This document shows positions 45,804 to 55,909 of a DNA stretch of 64,000 nucleotides, piece by piece. Below the pieces are notes generated by a model. That model did not search any database. It saw nothing but the letters and a program-made list of their open reading frames with translations, and was not told the DNA's origin. The first letter of the stretch is position 1. Every line of letters begins with the position of its first letter. A program made the translations under genes and the position numbers. Source of the stretch: Rhodospirillales bacterium (GTDB lineage Bacteria; Pseudomonadota; Alphaproteobacteria; Rhodospirillales; SHVQ01); the NCBI GenBank assembly GCA_009694195.1, contig SHVQ01000002.1, positions 1 to 64,000 on the forward strand. Reading direction: 5' to 3'.

Positions 45804-47033
45804 TTATTCGGCCGCTTTCCCCGCCCGCCGCTTGGGCGGAAGGCGGGCGGCGCGCGATTCGTACTTTGCCGCCTCGTCCCCGCGGTCGAGCGCCCTGAGC
45901 AGCGCGGCATAGTTCTTGAGCCCGGTCACCAGGCTCGGATGGCCGGGATCGAACGCCTTCTCCTTGATCGCGAGGGCGCGCCGCAAGAGCGGCTCCGCGT
46001 CCTTGAACTTGCCTTGTTTCTTGTAAAGCAGCGCTAGGTTGTTGAGATCGGTCGCGACGCCGGGGTTGTCCTCGCCGAGCACCTTCTCGTCGATGGCGAG
46101 CGCCCGCTGGTAGAGAGGCTCGGCCGACTTGAAATCGCCGCGCGAATAGTGGAGTAGCGCGAGATTGTTGAGCGCGGTCGCGACGTCCGCGTGATCATCG
46201 CCGAGCGACTTCTCAAGCATGGTGAGCGCTTGGCCGAAGGACATGGCCGCCGAATCGAGGTCCCCCGCCTGATAGGTCGCGGTGCCATGCTTGTTGAGGC
46301 ACTCGGAACGGAGCGCATCCGACCCCTCCGGAAGCGCGTCGAGCGCCTGGCGGTAGCAGATGGCGGCATCCTGGTAGGCCATCTGCGCCATGTGGAGGTC
46401 GCCGGCGACGCTCTTCGCTGTCGCCGCCGCGCCCAAGTGCCGTGCGGCCGTCTTCCGAAGCTCGCCTCCGGCGTCCGCCTCCTGATCGCCGACATGGCCC
46501 AAGAGCTCGATCGCCTGGCCGAACGCGCCCGCCTCGAGCGCGCGGGCCGCCTCGTCCACCACCATTTTCAAGTTGGCGTGGCCGGGCGCGAGGTTGGCGA
46601 GCTTTTCGCCCATGTCGGCGAACTGACGCGCGAACTCGCGCATCTGAATGTCCTGCTCCTTGGCCGGGATGCCTTTTTCTTCGAGAATCCGCTGGTAGCT
46701 CTTGAAGGCCGGGTTTTCAGGCTGCTGGACTTCCTTCTGCTCGGCTTCCGGGGCCGCCGCTTCCGCCGTTTGGGCCGCTGCCGGCGGGGGTTGCCCCCGG
46801 CGGGTCAGCTTCGCGCCGACAAGCGTCCCAACCAGCGCCGCCCCCGCAAAGCCCGCTGCGATGAAGACCCACTCGGGAAGCGCACCGATCAAAGCGGCGA
46901 AGGCCGAGCCGAGCGCCGACGCGAGCGCGCCGAGAGCGTCGATCACCGAGCCCATGATCTCCGTCGCCGGCCGCGCGGCGTCGGGCGCGCCGGCCGCTTG
47001 CGCGGCGGCACCGCCGGAATCGGACGTGGTCAT
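45804..47033 (-). CDS. TPR (kinesin-light-chain-like) protein with N-terminal membrane segment
   Basis: 409 residues. A hydrophobic segment (EWVFIAAGFAGAALVGTLVGA, ~55-75) is followed by an Ala/Glu/Gln-rich linker and several TPR_12-type repeats, including DVATALNNLALLHYSRGDFKSAEPLYQRALAIDEKVLG and the next copy with NNLALLYKKQGKFKDAEPLLRRALAI. Likely a membrane-anchored scaffold. ATG 47033 (MTTSDSGG) is the probable start. Lies upstream of cbiX on the same strand with a 141-base gap; no evidence that it takes part in cobalamin synthesis. Confidence 0.85.
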   Translation of the reverse strand: MTTSDSGGAAAQAAGAPDAARPATEIMGSVIDALGALASALGSAFAALIGALPEWVFIAAGFAGAALVGTLVGAKLTRRGQPPPAAAQTAEAAAPEAEQKEVQQPENPAFKSYQRILEEKGIPAKEQDIQMREFARQFADMGEKLANLAPGHANLKMVVDEAARALEAGAFGQAIELLGHVGDQEADAGGELRKTAARHLGAAATAKSVAGDLHMAQMAYQDAAICYRQALDALPEGSDALRSECLNKHGTATYQAGDLDSAAMSFGQALTMLEKSLGDDHADVATALNNLALLHYSRGDFKSAEPLYQRALAIDEKVLGEDNPGVATDLNNLALLYKKQGKFKDAEPLLRRALAIKEKAFDPGHPSLVTGLKNYAALLRALDRGDEAAKYESRAARLPPKRRAGKAAE

Positions 47034-47193
47034 GAAATGGGAGCTTCCGAAACGTGTTGCATCGCGCCGCCGTTTGTCATGGAAGCACAAGTATATGGCA
47101 CGGACATGACGTGGGCCAACGTTTCAGGCCGTTCGGAAGGCCGTTTCGGCATTCCGGTTGACGGCCTCCCGGCGGTCCTTCCAATGTGCACCG

Positions 47194-48198
47194 ATGTTGA
47201 CAGATGCGCTCATCGGGGGGCACGAAGGTATCGATCCCCTGTTTCTCGTCCTGATCGCGCTGTTCATCGAAGCGTACGTGGGCGAGGCGCGCGCGTTCTT
47301 CCGGGTCGTTCCCCACCCCGTCCGCATCATCGGCGGCGCCGTCGCCGCGCTCGACCGCAAGCTCAACCGCGAGCAGCGAAGCGACCTCGACCGCGCCGTG
47401 CGGGGCGGCCTCACGGTGCTGATCGTTGTGGTCCCGTGCGCTCTCATCGGCATCGGCGTCGCCTGGCTCACGCAGCATCACGGCTTCGGCTGGATCGTCG
47501 AGCTCTTGCTGCTGGTGAGCCTGCTGGCGCAGCGCAACCTGTATGACCACGTGCGCGCGGTCGGGAAAGCGCTCCGCGAAGGCGGTCTTCCCGCCGGACG
47601 CGGCGCCGTCGCCCATCTGGTCGGGCGCGACGTGGAGACGCTGGACGAGCACGGCGTCGCCCGCGCGGCGATCGAGTCGGCGGCCGAGAATTTTTCCGAC
47701 GGCGTGGTGGCGCCCGTCTTCTGGTATACGGTGTTCGGCTTCCCGGGCCTCCTCGTCTACAAGGCCGTCAACACCATGGACAGCATGATCGGCCTCGTGT
47801 CGCCCAAGTATCGCGCCTTCGGCAAGGCGGCGGCCCGGCTCGACGACCTGTTGAATCTGATTCCGGCCAGGCTGTCGGGTCTCCTCTTCGCGCTCGCCGC
47901 CGTTTTCACGCCGACCGCAAGCCCGTGGCGCGCTCTCAAGACGATGTTTCGGGACGCCGGCCGCCATCGCTCCCCCAACGCCGGCTGGCCCGAAAGCGCG
48001 GTTGCAGGCGCGCTCGGCCTCGCGCTCGCGGGACCGCGGCACTATCCCGGGCACCACGTGAAAGATGCCTGGATGGGGGACGGGCGCACCCGCGCGACGG
48101 GCCAGGATATCAGCCGCACGCTCTATCTTTACACCGTCGCCGGCTTCCTGAACGCGCTCTGGCTGGCGTCGCTTGCCCTGTTTCATCTGGCCTGGTGA
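47194..48198 (+). CDS. cobD: adenosylcobinamide-phosphate synthase (CobD/CbiB)
   Basis: 334 residues, integral membrane enzyme that attaches aminopropanol (phosphate) to cobyric acid. Motifs: HPVRIIGGAVAALDRKLNRE, SAAENFSDGVVAPVFWYTVFGFPG, YKAVNTMDSMIG, PARLSGLLFALAA, SPNAGWPESAVAGALGLALAGP; at least five transmembrane helices. ATG 47194 is preferred; a TTG at 47158 would add 12 residues without similarity. Divergent from the TPR gene. Confidence 0.93.
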   Translation: MLTDALIGGHEGIDPLFLVLIALFIEAYVGEARAFFRVVPHPVRIIGGAVAALDRKLNREQRSDLDRAVRGGLTVLIVVVPCALIGIGVAWLTQHHGFGWIVELLLLVSLLAQRNLYDHVRAVGKALREGGLPAGRGAVAHLVGRDVETLDEHGVARAAIESAAENFSDGVVAPVFWYTVFGFPGLLVYKAVNTMDSMIGLVSPKYRAFGKAAARLDDLLNLIPARLSGLLFALAAVFTPTASPWRALKTMFRDAGRHRSPNAGWPESAVAGALGLALAGPRHYPGHHVKDAWMGDGRTRATGQDISRTLYLYTVAGFLNALWLASLALFHLAW

Positions 48199-48213
48199 GA
48201 GGAGCGCGGTCGC

Positions 48214-49152
48214 GTGAACAGCGTCGTCGCGATCCTCATCCCATTTTTCGCGGTGATCGCCTGCGGCTTCATGGCGGCCCGCCTGAACGTGCTCTCGAAA
48301 GAAGGGATCGGCGGGCTCAATGCCTTCGTCTATTACGTGGCGCTGCCGGCACTCCTCTTTCGCGTGACCGCCGCACGGCCGCCCGCCGCCATCGCCGATT
48401 TCGCCTTTATCGGTGCCTGTGCCTTCGCCGACCTCGCTCTTTACGGGCTCGGCTTTATTGTCGCGCGCCGGGCCTTCCGCACGTCCCTCGCCGACGCCGC
48501 CTTTTGCGGCCTCTCGGCCTCCATGGCGAACATCGCCTATCTCGCGATTCCGCTCGCGATCGCGTTTTTCGGCGAAGATGCCGCGGTTCCGCTCATGCTC
48601 TGCATCATCGTCGACCAAACGCTTCTCGTTCCGCTCACCCTCGTCCTCGTCGAAGCGGGTAAGGCGCGCGAGCGTCACACGGGCGCGATCCTCCGGGACA
48701 TCCTCGGAAACCTCGCAAGCAATCCGCTGCTGCTGGGAATCGCGGCCGGGATCGCAGCGTCGGCGGCGGATGTCCCGATCGCGGGGCCCTTCGAGGGTTT
48801 CGTCCGCCTGCTCGCGGCCGCCGTCGCGCCGTGCGCTCTCTTTGCCGTCGGCGCGACCCTCGTCGATCGCCCCTCCCGGGCGGAGCTCGCAGGCGCCGCC
48901 GCCGTGAGCGCGATGAAGCTCTTCCTCCACCCGCTCGCCTTCTGGCTCGCGGCGACCTTCCTCTTCGGCGTGAGCGCATTCGCGGCGACCGTCGGCGTGT
49001 TTGCCGCCGCCATGCCGGTCTCGAAGACCGCCTTCATCCTCGCCCACAATTTCAAGGTGCGCGTCGCGGGCACGGCGTCCGCCATCGTCGTCTCGACGGT
49101 GGTCTCCCTCGTCAGCGTGTCCGTTTTCGCGGCGATTCTGGTTTCGCGATAG
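48214..49152 (+). CDS. AEC family transporter (auxin efflux carrier fold)
   Basis: 312 residues from GTG 48214, about ten transmembrane helices in two similar halves ([18 protein letters not shown] at the N-terminus; [19 protein letters not shown] and [18 protein letters not shown] in the second half). Family members export auxin-like or other organic acids, malate among them. It is placed between cobD and cobQ with 15 bases after cobD, so it may be co-transcribed, but no direct link to cobalamin is known to me. Its 3' end overlaps the convergent cobQ 3' end by 41 bases. Confidence 0.88.
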   Translation: MNSVVAILIPFFAVIACGFMAARLNVLSKEGIGGLNAFVYYVALPALLFRVTAARPPAAIADFAFIGACAFADLALYGLGFIVARRAFRTSLADAAFCGLSASMANIAYLAIPLAIAFFGEDAAVPLMLCIIVDQTLLVPLTLVLVEAGKARERHTGAILRDILGNLASNPLLLGIAAGIAASAADVPIAGPFEGFVRLLAAAVAPCALFAVGATLVDRPSRAELAGAAAVSAMKLFLHPLAFWLAATFLFGVSAFAATVGVFAAAMPVSKTAFILAHNFKVRVAGTASAIVVSTVVSLVSVSVFAAILVSR

Positions 49153-50629
49153 CGAGGAGGCGGTCCAACGCGACGTGGGCCTCCAGGTGGTCGGCGAGCG
49201 CATCCAGCGTCTCCTCGATCCGGGCCTCGTAGGCGGTGCTGGACGAGCGCCCGCTGCGGATGCCGGCGAGGAACGCGCGCCGGAACCCGTCGGCCGCGAA
49301 GACGCCGTGCAGATAGGCTCCGAGCACACGGCCGTCGGCCGTGACCGCGCCCTCGGCCGCCCCGTCGTCGAGCGTGAACCAGGGCCGCGCGCAATCGGCC
49401 CCGGAGGTCCGGCCCATATGCATCTCGTAAGCGGCGACCGTCTCGCCAGTCCGGGTGTCCGTCCCCCGCCGCTCGCGAAGGGTTTTCGCGCCGCCGATCA
49501 CGGTTTCCACGTCGAGGAGCCCGAGCCCTTCGGTCTCGCCTGAGCGCCCTTCGATCCCCCCGGGGTCGGCGACGCGCATTCCCAGCATCTGATAGCCGCC
49601 GCAGAGCCCGACCACGAGACCACCCCGCCGCCGATGGGCGCGAATGTCCACGTCCCACCCCTCGGCCTTGAGCGCGGCGAGATCGGCGAGGGTCGCCTTG
49701 GATCCCGGCAACAGCACCACGTCGGCGTCCGCCGGGATCGGCTCGCCGGCTTCGACGATCGTCACCCGGACGTCCGGCTCCGCCCGCAAGGGGTCCAGAT
49801 CGTCGAAATTGGCGATGCGCGGGAGGCGGGGCACCGCGATCCGGATCGCGACCTTGGAAGAGGCGGGGTCCGGCGCCTCGTTGTCGAGGGCGAGCGCATC
49901 CTCCTTCGGCAGCAGCCGCGCGGCCGGGAAATGAGGAACGATCCCCAAGGAGGCAAGGCCGGTCTTCTTTCGAATGAGCCTGATGGCCGGCGCGAAAAGG
50001 CGCGCGTCGCCGCGGAACTTGTTGATGATGTAACCCTTGAGCAGACGCCGCTCGCTGGGGCTCAGGAGCGCGTGCGTGCCGACCAGGCTCGCGATCACGC
50101 CGCCGCGGTCGATGTCGGCGACGAGGACGACAGAAACCTGCGCGGCTTCGGCGAAGCCCATGTTGGCGATGTCGCCCGCGCGCAGGTTCACCTCGGCCGG
50201 GCTTCCCGCCCCTTCGACGAGAACGAGATCGGCCGCGGCGCACATCACCCGGAAACTTTCGAGCACGCGCGGAAGCAGCTTCGGCTTGAGTTTGTGATAT
50301 TCGCGGGCGCCGGCGCTTCCTTCGACTCGGCCCTGCACCACGACCTGCGCGCCCTGTTCCGACTGGGGCTTCAAGAGGACGGGGTTCATGTGAACGGAGA
50401 GCGGCACACGCGCGGCGCGCGCCTGCAGCGCCTGGGCGCGGCCGATCTCGCCGCCGTCGGCCGTCACGGCGGCGTTGTTGGACATGTTCTGCGGCTTGAA
50501 CGGCTGCACCCGCAAGCCGCGGCGGACGAACGCCCGGCAGAGCCCGGCGACCAGCAGCGACTTTCCGACGTCCGATCCCGTGCCCTGCAGCATCAGGGCT
50601 AAGGGGCGCTTAGCTGCGGGCGCCCGCAA
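49112..50629 (-). CDS. cobQ: cobyric acid synthase
   Basis: 505 residues; amidates side chains b, d, e and g of adenosylcobyrinic acid diamide. N-terminal ATPase domain with [21 protein letters not shown] and [16 protein letters not shown]-terminal glutaminase with Cys ~342 in LCGGYQMLG and a late [15 protein letters not shown]. The start is TTG 50629, overlapping the 3' end of the SYLF gene by 20 bases; no ATG/GTG gives the normal N-terminus except the Met of MLQG, which would cut it short. Confidence 0.94.
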   Translation of the reverse strand: MRAPAAKRPLALMLQGTGSDVGKSLLVAGLCRAFVRRGLRVQPFKPQNMSNNAAVTADGGEIGRAQALQARAARVPLSVHMNPVLLKPQSEQGAQVVVQGRVEGSAGAREYHKLKPKLLPRVLESFRVMCAAADLVLVEGAGSPAEVNLRAGDIANMGFAEAAQVSVVLVADIDRGGVIASLVGTHALLSPSERRLLKGYIINKFRGDARLFAPAIRLIRKKTGLASLGIVPHFPAARLLPKEDALALDNEAPDPASSKVAIRIAVPRLPRIANFDDLDPLRAEPDVRVTIVEAGEPIPADADVVLLPGSKATLADLAALKAEGWDVDIRAHRRRGGLVVGLCGGYQMLGMRVADPGGIEGRSGETEGLGLLDVETVIGGAKTLRERRGTDTRTGETVAAYEMHMGRTSGADCARPWFTLDDGAAEGAVTADGRVLGAYLHGVFAADGFRRAFLAGIRSGRSSSTAYEARIEETLDALADHLEAHVALDRLLAIAKPESPRKRTR

Positions 50630-51302
50630 GAACGGCTCGCAAGCGGTCGGCGCGCGGGTTCTGGTGGCGGCCCTCGAGCGCGATGGCGCGGGCCGTCGCC
50701 CCGGCGCCGTAGAAAGCTTCGTTCAGGTCCTTGCGGCGGACGAGCGCGGCGCCGTCGAGGGAAGCGCCGACGTAAAGGCCGACGGCCGAGTTCGAGAACG
50801 CGACCACGTCGGCGCCGAGGTTGGTGGTGGTGGCGGCCTCGGCCCCGATCCCGACGAACCCGAGCGTGACTCCCGCGTCGGCGCCGAGCGTGCCCTGGTG
50901 CTGGACGATGGCGTTGAGCGCTTTGTCGTTGCGGATGACCAGGATGATCTCCGTGTTCTGGATGCCGACCTGCAGGCCGACGCTGCCGGCGGCGAGCGTG
51001 TAGAAGGCAGGGTACCCCCAGCCGCCCGACGCGTCGCGCGCGAGGAGAATGCCGTTGCCGCCCTCGGCGCCGCCGATGAAGCCCGCGCGCGTCACCGACG
51101 GCAGGATCACGACGCCGCGGGCGGTCGGAATCATCTCGGTGAACGGGCGGAGATCGGGGACGCGGCGCATGCGCTCCACCGTCTCGACCGCGCGGTCGAC
51201 CAGGTTTGCCGATGAAAACTGCGGCTCGTCGCGAAGCCGGTCGCAGGCAACGGACGAAAGCGCCGCGGCCAGGGCAACGACGAGAAGTGCTCTGCGCTTC
51301 AT
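50610..51302 (-). CDS. SYLF (Ysc84-like) domain lipoprotein
   Basis: 230 residues. Signal peptide with lipobox-like SVAC (Cys20) after [16 protein letters not shown]. The SYLF domain follows: [83 protein letters not shown] proteins bind lipids; bacterial ones are usually envelope lipoproteins of unknown role. Ends 20 bases inside cobQ. Confidence 0.9.
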   Translation of the reverse strand: MKRRALLVVALAAALSSVACDRLRDEPQFSSANLVDRAVETVERMRRVPDLRPFTEMIPTARGVVILPSVTRAGFIGGAEGGNGILLARDASGGWGYPAFYTLAAGSVGLQVGIQNTEIILVIRNDKALNAIVQHQGTLGADAGVTLGFVGIGAEAATTTNLGADVVAFSNSAVGLYVGASLDGAALVRRKDLNEAFYGAGATARAIALEGRHQNPRADRLRAVLAGARS

Positions 51303-51415
51303 GGTACGCCTCCTTTGCGGCGCTCCGGGCGGCCGGCGCCCGAATCGGAGGCTATTCTACGAAAAACGGGCGCCGCTGTACCCGAGATGAAGAGAATCCA
51401 TGTCCTTCCTCATTC

Positions 51416-51486
51416 GTCATCGCCGGGCTTGTCCCGGCGATCCATGCCTTGAAGACGTGGATGCCCGCGACAAGCGCGGGCATGAC
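51416..51486. repeat. dispersed palindromic intergenic repeat, family A, copy 3
   Basis: Starts GTCATCGCCGGGCTTGTCCC and ends GACAAGCGCGGGCATGAC; the right half is identical over about 30 bases to the right half of copy 1 (from GTGGATGCCCGCG). Lies between cobO and the SYLF gene, probably at the 3' end of the cobO transcript. Confidence 0.85.
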
Positions 51487-51505
51487 GCCTGCGAGGGATC
51501 GGATA

Positions 51506-52120
51506 TCAGAACTCGATCCCCTTCTGCGCCTTGATGCCGGATCGGAAGGGATGCTTGACCAGGCTCATGTCCGTCACCAGGTCGGCCGCCTCGATCAGCG
51601 GCTCCTTCGCGTTCCGGCCGGTGACCACGACGTGGAGGCCGGGCGGCCGGGCGGCGATCGCCCGGAGCACGTCCTCCAGGGCCAGGTAGTCGTAGCGGAG
51701 CACGATGTTGAGCTCGTCCAGCACGACCATCCCGTAAGACGGATCGGCGATCATCTCCTTGGCGAGCGTCCACGCGGCCTCCGCCGCCTTAATGTCGCGC
51801 CCGCGGTCCTGGGTCTCCCAGGTGAACCCCTCGCCCATGGCGCGGATGGTGCAGAGAGCCGGGAACTTCTCCAGGATCGTGCGCTCGCCCGTGTCCCAGG
51901 CGCCCTTCACGAACTGGACGATGCCGACCTTCATGCCCCGCCCGATCGCGCGGATCGCGAGGCCGATCGCCGCCGTGGTCTTTCCCTTCCCCGTCCCCGT
52001 GTGGACGATCAGCAGCCCCTTCTCGATCGTCTTCCCGGCCAGCATCCGGTCGCGTACGGCCTTCTTCTTCGCCATCTTCTCGTGGTGGCGGGCGTTGAGG
52101 TCTTCGGTGTCTTCGGTCAT
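51506..52120 (-). CDS. cobO: cob(I)yrinic acid a,c-diamide adenosyltransferase (corrinoid adenosyltransferase, CobA/CobO type)
   Basis: 204 residues; transfers the adenosyl group from ATP to Co(I). P-loop HTGTGKGKTTAAIGLAIRA, VQFVKGAWDTGE, MVVLDELNIVLRYDYL (Walker B-like) and VVVTGRNAKEPLIEAADLVTDM are diagnostic. Overlaps the cobN stop by 4 bases, so adenosylation is coupled to late cobalt insertion. Confidence 0.96.
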   Translation of the reverse strand: MTEDTEDLNARHHEKMAKKKAVRDRMLAGKTIEKGLLIVHTGTGKGKTTAAIGLAIRAIGRGMKVGIVQFVKGAWDTGERTILEKFPALCTIRAMGEGFTWETQDRGRDIKAAEAAWTLAKEMIADPSYGMVVLDELNIVLRYDYLALEDVLRAIAARPPGLHVVVTGRNAKEPLIEAADLVTDMSLVKHPFRSGIKAQKGIEF

Positions 52121-55100
52121 CGGTTTCCTTGTCCTAAGTCAGTAAGCAGCGCATGCGCGCTGTTGAGGCGCGGGCGCCAGAGTCCGCGCGTCTCGGCTTC
52201 CAGGAGGCGCTCGCTCATTTCCCGGAGCGCGGCCGGATTGTGCTCGGCCACGAAGGCACGCACGTCCCGGTCGCCGAGGTAGGCGTCGAACACGGCATCG
52301 AAGTGGTGATCCTTGACCGCGCCCGTCGTCGCCGCGAAGGCGAAGAGATAATCGACCGTCGCCGCCATCTCGAAGGCGCCCTTGTAGCCGTGGCGCATGA
52401 CGCCGGCGATCCACTTCGGGTTGACCACTCGGGCGCGCACCACGCGGGCGATCTCGTCCTCGAGGGTCCGCACCTTCGGCGTTTCCGGGCGCGAATGGTC
52501 GTTGTGGTAGACGGCGGGCGCGCGGCCCGAGAGCACGCGCACGGCCGCCGCGGCGCCGCCCTCGAACTGGTAGTAGTCGTCGGAGTCCAGGAGATCGTGC
52601 TCGCGGTTGTCCTGGTTGTGGACGACGGCCTCGACGCGCCCCAAGCGGGTCTCGAACAGCCGATGGGCGGGCCGCCCCTCGGCGCCGCTTCCGTAGGCGT
52701 AGCCGCCCCAGGCGACGTAGGCCCGCGCCAGGTCGGCCTCGGTCTCCCACCCGCGCTCGTCGATCAGCGCCTGCAAGCCGGCGCCGTAGGCCCCGGGCTT
52801 GGACCCGAACACCCGGAAGCTCGCGCGCCGGAGCGCGTCTTCAGGCGAAGCACCTTGGGCGCGAAGCACGGCGGATTCCACCCGGGTGCGTTCCGCGAGC
52901 GGGTTTGAGTCATCGGGCTCGTCGAGCGCGGCCACCGCGCGCACCGCCGAATCGACGAGGTCGATGAGGGCGGGAAAGGCGTCGCGGAAAAATCCGGAGA
53001 CCCGAAGCGTCACGTCGACGCGGGGCCGGCCAAGCACGCTTGCCGGAAGAATCTCGAAGCCGGTGACGCGGCGGGACGCCTGATCCCAGGTCGGGCGCAC
53101 GCCCATGAGGGCGAGGGCCTGCGCGATGTCGTCGCCGCCGGTCCGCATGTTGCTGGTGCCCCAGGCGTTCACGATCATCGTCCTGGGCCAGGTGCCGTGA
53201 AGCTGCGCGTGGGTCGTCACCAGAAGATCGGCCGATTTCCAGCCGAGGGTGCAGGCGGCCGGTGTCGGCACGGTCCGCGTGTCGACGGAATAGAAGTTGC
53301 GGCCCGTCGGCAGCACGTCCGGCCGCCCGCGCGTCGGCGCGCCGGAGGGGCCGGGGGCGACGAAGCGCCCGGCGAGGCCCGCGAGGAGCCCGGCGAGCTC
53401 GGCCTCGCCCGAGGCTTCGACCGCCGGGCGGATGCGCGCATCCACGGCTTCGAGGACGGCGCGGGTGCGGGTCCACGCCGGTTCCGGTGTCCGTTCGCGC
53501 GCAACGAGCTTGGACGCCAGGGCTTCCAGACGCTCGATGGTGTCGCCGGTCGAGCGCCAGGGGCCGCCCTCCGCGAGCGTCTTGGGCTTGGGGCCGGTCC
53601 ACGGCTCGCCCATCGGGCAGTCGAGCGGATCGAAGCCGAGGCCGAGATCGCCTGAGAGCGCACGCAACAGCGATTCATCGCCGCCCTTGCCGGCCGCGCG
53701 GGGTAGGCGCACGAGCGCGACCAGGAGATCGTGCAGGAGCCGACCGCAAGGCGACTCGCCGAACACGTGGAGCCCATCCCGGATCTGCATCTCCTTCAGC
53801 TCGCAGAGATAGGCATCGAGCTTCTTGAGCTGCCCGTCGTCGTCGCCGGCGCCGATCCCGAGGTCGCGGTCGAGACCGGTCGAGCGGCAGAGCTCGATGA
53901 TGTTCCCGCGGAGCACCTTGAGCCGGCGGGGATCGACCCCGGCCGCCTCGTAATATTCGTCGACGAGACCCTCGAGATCGCGGAGCGGCCCGTAGCTCTC
54001 GGCGCGCGTCAAGGGCGGCGTCAGGTGATCGACGATGACGGCCTGGGACCGGCGTTTCGCTTGCGTGCCTTCGCCCGGATCGTTGACGATGAAGGGATAA
54101 AGATGGGGCATCGGGCCCAGCGCCGCCTCGGGGAAGCAGGCGGACGACAACGCGAGCGCCTTTCCCGGGAGCCACTCCAGATTTCCGTGCTTGCCCAAAT
54201 GAACAATCGCATGCGCGCGGAACCCGTCGCGCACCCAGGCATAGAATGCGAGGTAGCCGTGGGGCGGCGGCAGATCCGGGTCGTGGTAGCTCCGGGTTGG
54301 ATCGATGTTGTAGCCGCGCGCCGGCTGGATGGCGACGGCGACATTGCCGAACGTGAGCGCCGCGACCGCGAACCGGCCGCAGTCGAGGCGTCCCGGGCGG
54401 AAGAAGGGATCGCGCTCGGGCGTGCCCCAGCGCTCTTCGATCTTCCCGCGGGCGGCGGCCGGGAGCGCGGCAAGAAAGCTCGCGTAATCAGCCATGGAAA
54501 TCGTTTCGCCGATGTCGCGGCCATCTAGCGCACGGAGATCGTTCGTCGGCCCGGCCTGGAGCCTTTGCATCAAATCCTTGCCGTCGGCCGGGATGTCGCG
54601 GACGCCGTGCCCGGCGCGGGCAAGCGCATGAAGGACCTTGATCGTGGCGGCCGGCGTGTCGAGGCCGACTCCGTTCGCAATACGCCCGTCGCGATTGGGG
54701 TAATTGGCGAGGATGAGGACGATGCGGCGCTGATCCACGGGGGTGCCCTTGAGCCGCGCCCAATTGAGCGCCAAGTCGGTGACGAACCGGATGCGGTCCG
54801 GCACGGGCTCGTGAACGACGATGTCGCCTTCCGTGAGCGCGTCCCGCTCGGCCGACCGCTTGAACGAGATCGCGCGGCTGACGATGCGGCCGTCGACCTC
54901 CGGGAGGGCCACGTTCATCGCGATGTCGCGGGCGGAAAGGCCGCGCGTGCCCGATCGCCAGTCGTCTTCGCCGCCGCTCGCGAGCACGACTTGCAGGACC
55001 GGGCAATCGGCGGGGTCGAAGGGACCGGGCGTGCGCTCGATCCCCGGCACTGAGGCGGCGAAGCCGGTCGTGTTCAACACGACCGACGGCGGCGCCTGGG

Positions 55101-55866
55101 AGAACACGCGCTCGATCAGCGCGCCGGCGAGCGGGTCCTTGAGGCTGCCGACGAAGACCGGAAGCGGATTGAGCCCGCGTTCGAGGAGCGACTGGATCAG
55201 CGCATCGATCGCACCCGTGTTGGCGGACTGGACGAAGGCCCGGTAGAAGACGAGCGCCGCGACGGGCGCGTCCGCCGTCCAGCGCGCTCGGATCGCCTGG
55301 AGATCCGGCTGCTCGAGGCTCGGCCAGTAGAGCCCCGCGTGCACGAGCGGGCGGGGCTCCTGCCACCGCGCCGGGTATCCGATCAGGTGCGCGGCGAAAC
55401 CAAGCAGCCCGACCGCGTTCCCCATCCCGCCCTCGACCGCATATCGCCACAGCCGGTGGTGGGCCTCCTTGGTGACCGTCGAGAGCGCCGCAAGCTCGGC
55501 GTCCGGCACGTCGTCGCCCGGAAGAAACGCGACGGGAATGGATTGCTTCCGGCAGACGTCCGCGACCTGATCGACGCCGTAGGCCCAGTATCCGCGCCCG
55601 CCGAGCAGGCGGACGACGACCAGGCGCGCCTTCCCGATGACGGACTCCGTGTAGACGTCGACGGACATGGGATGGCCGAGGCGGAGAAGATTGGCGAGCC
55701 GCAAGCTCGGAAATCCGGATGGCGGCAGGCTCGCGCGGGCTTGGGCGAGCAACGCGAGCTCGGAATCCGCCGATGAGAGGAAAACGATCTCTCCCGCGCT
55801 CTGCCCGAGGTCGACGGCCGCGTCGTCGGCCTCGATGGTGCCGGGCTGCGCAACAAGAAGATGCAT
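52117..55866 (-). CDS. cobN: cobaltochelatase large subunit CobN
   Basis: 1249 residues, the ATP-dependent chelatase subunit for hydrogenobyrinic acid a,c-diamide in the late-cobalt pathway. Family landmarks: GGRGYWAYGVDQ, FYRAFVQSANTGAIDALIQSL, GYLAFYAWVRDGFRAHAIVHLGKHGNLEWLPGKALALS, the ACTLGWKSADLL region and MRHGYKGAFEMAATVDYLFAFAATTG. Uninterrupted over its full length, evidence of good sequence quality here. The AAA subunits CobS and CobT of the chelatase are not in the window. Overlaps cobO by 4 bases. Confidence 0.97.
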   Translation of the reverse strand: MHLLVAQPGTIEADDAAVDLGQSAGEIVFLSSADSELALLAQARASLPPSGFPSLRLANLLRLGHPMSVDVYTESVIGKARLVVVRLLGGRGYWAYGVDQVADVCRKQSIPVAFLPGDDVPDAELAALSTVTKEAHHRLWRYAVEGGMGNAVGLLGFAAHLIGYPARWQEPRPLVHAGLYWPSLEQPDLQAIRARWTADAPVAALVFYRAFVQSANTGAIDALIQSLLERGLNPLPVFVGSLKDPLAGALIERVFSQAPPSVVLNTTGFAASVPGIERTPGPFDPADCPVLQVVLASGGEDDWRSGTRGLSARDIAMNVALPEVDGRIVSRAISFKRSAERDALTEGDIVVHEPVPDRIRFVTDLALNWARLKGTPVDQRRIVLILANYPNRDGRIANGVGLDTPAATIKVLHALARAGHGVRDIPADGKDLMQRLQAGPTNDLRALDGRDIGETISMADYASFLAALPAAARGKIEERWGTPERDPFFRPGRLDCGRFAVAALTFGNVAVAIQPARGYNIDPTRSYHDPDLPPPHGYLAFYAWVRDGFRAHAIVHLGKHGNLEWLPGKALALSSACFPEAALGPMPHLYPFIVNDPGEGTQAKRRSQAVIVDHLTPPLTRAESYGPLRDLEGLVDEYYEAAGVDPRRLKVLRGNIIELCRSTGLDRDLGIGAGDDDGQLKKLDAYLCELKEMQIRDGLHVFGESPCGRLLHDLLVALVRLPRAAGKGGDESLLRALSGDLGLGFDPLDCPMGEPWTGPKPKTLAEGGPWRSTGDTIERLEALASKLVARERTPEPAWTRTRAVLEAVDARIRPAVEASGEAELAGLLAGLAGRFVAPGPSGAPTRGRPDVLPTGRNFYSVDTRTVPTPAACTLGWKSADLLVTTHAQLHGTWPRTMIVNAWGTSNMRTGGDDIAQALALMGVRPTWDQASRRVTGFEILPASVLGRPRVDVTLRVSGFFRDAFPALIDLVDSAVRAVAALDEPDDSNPLAERTRVESAVLRAQGASPEDALRRASFRVFGSKPGAYGAGLQALIDERGWETEADLARAYVAWGGYAYGSGAEGRPAHRLFETRLGRVEAVVHNQDNREHDLLDSDDYYQFEGGAAAAVRVLSGRAPAVYHNDHSRPETPKVRTLEDEIARVVRARVVNPKWIAGVMRHGYKGAFEMAATVDYLFAFAATTGAVKDHHFDAVFDAYLGDRDVRAFVAEHNPAALREMSERLLEAETRGLWRPRLNSAHALLTDLGQGNR

Positions 55867-55909
55867 GGATGTAAGGTAGTCCGATCCGGCCGCGGATGCG
55901 ACGCGGACG

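Noticed and set aside
47077-49329. 750-residue frame antisense to cobD and the AEC transporter
   Set aside because: Low-complexity Arg/Glu/Gly composition without motifs, opposite two clear membrane-protein genes.
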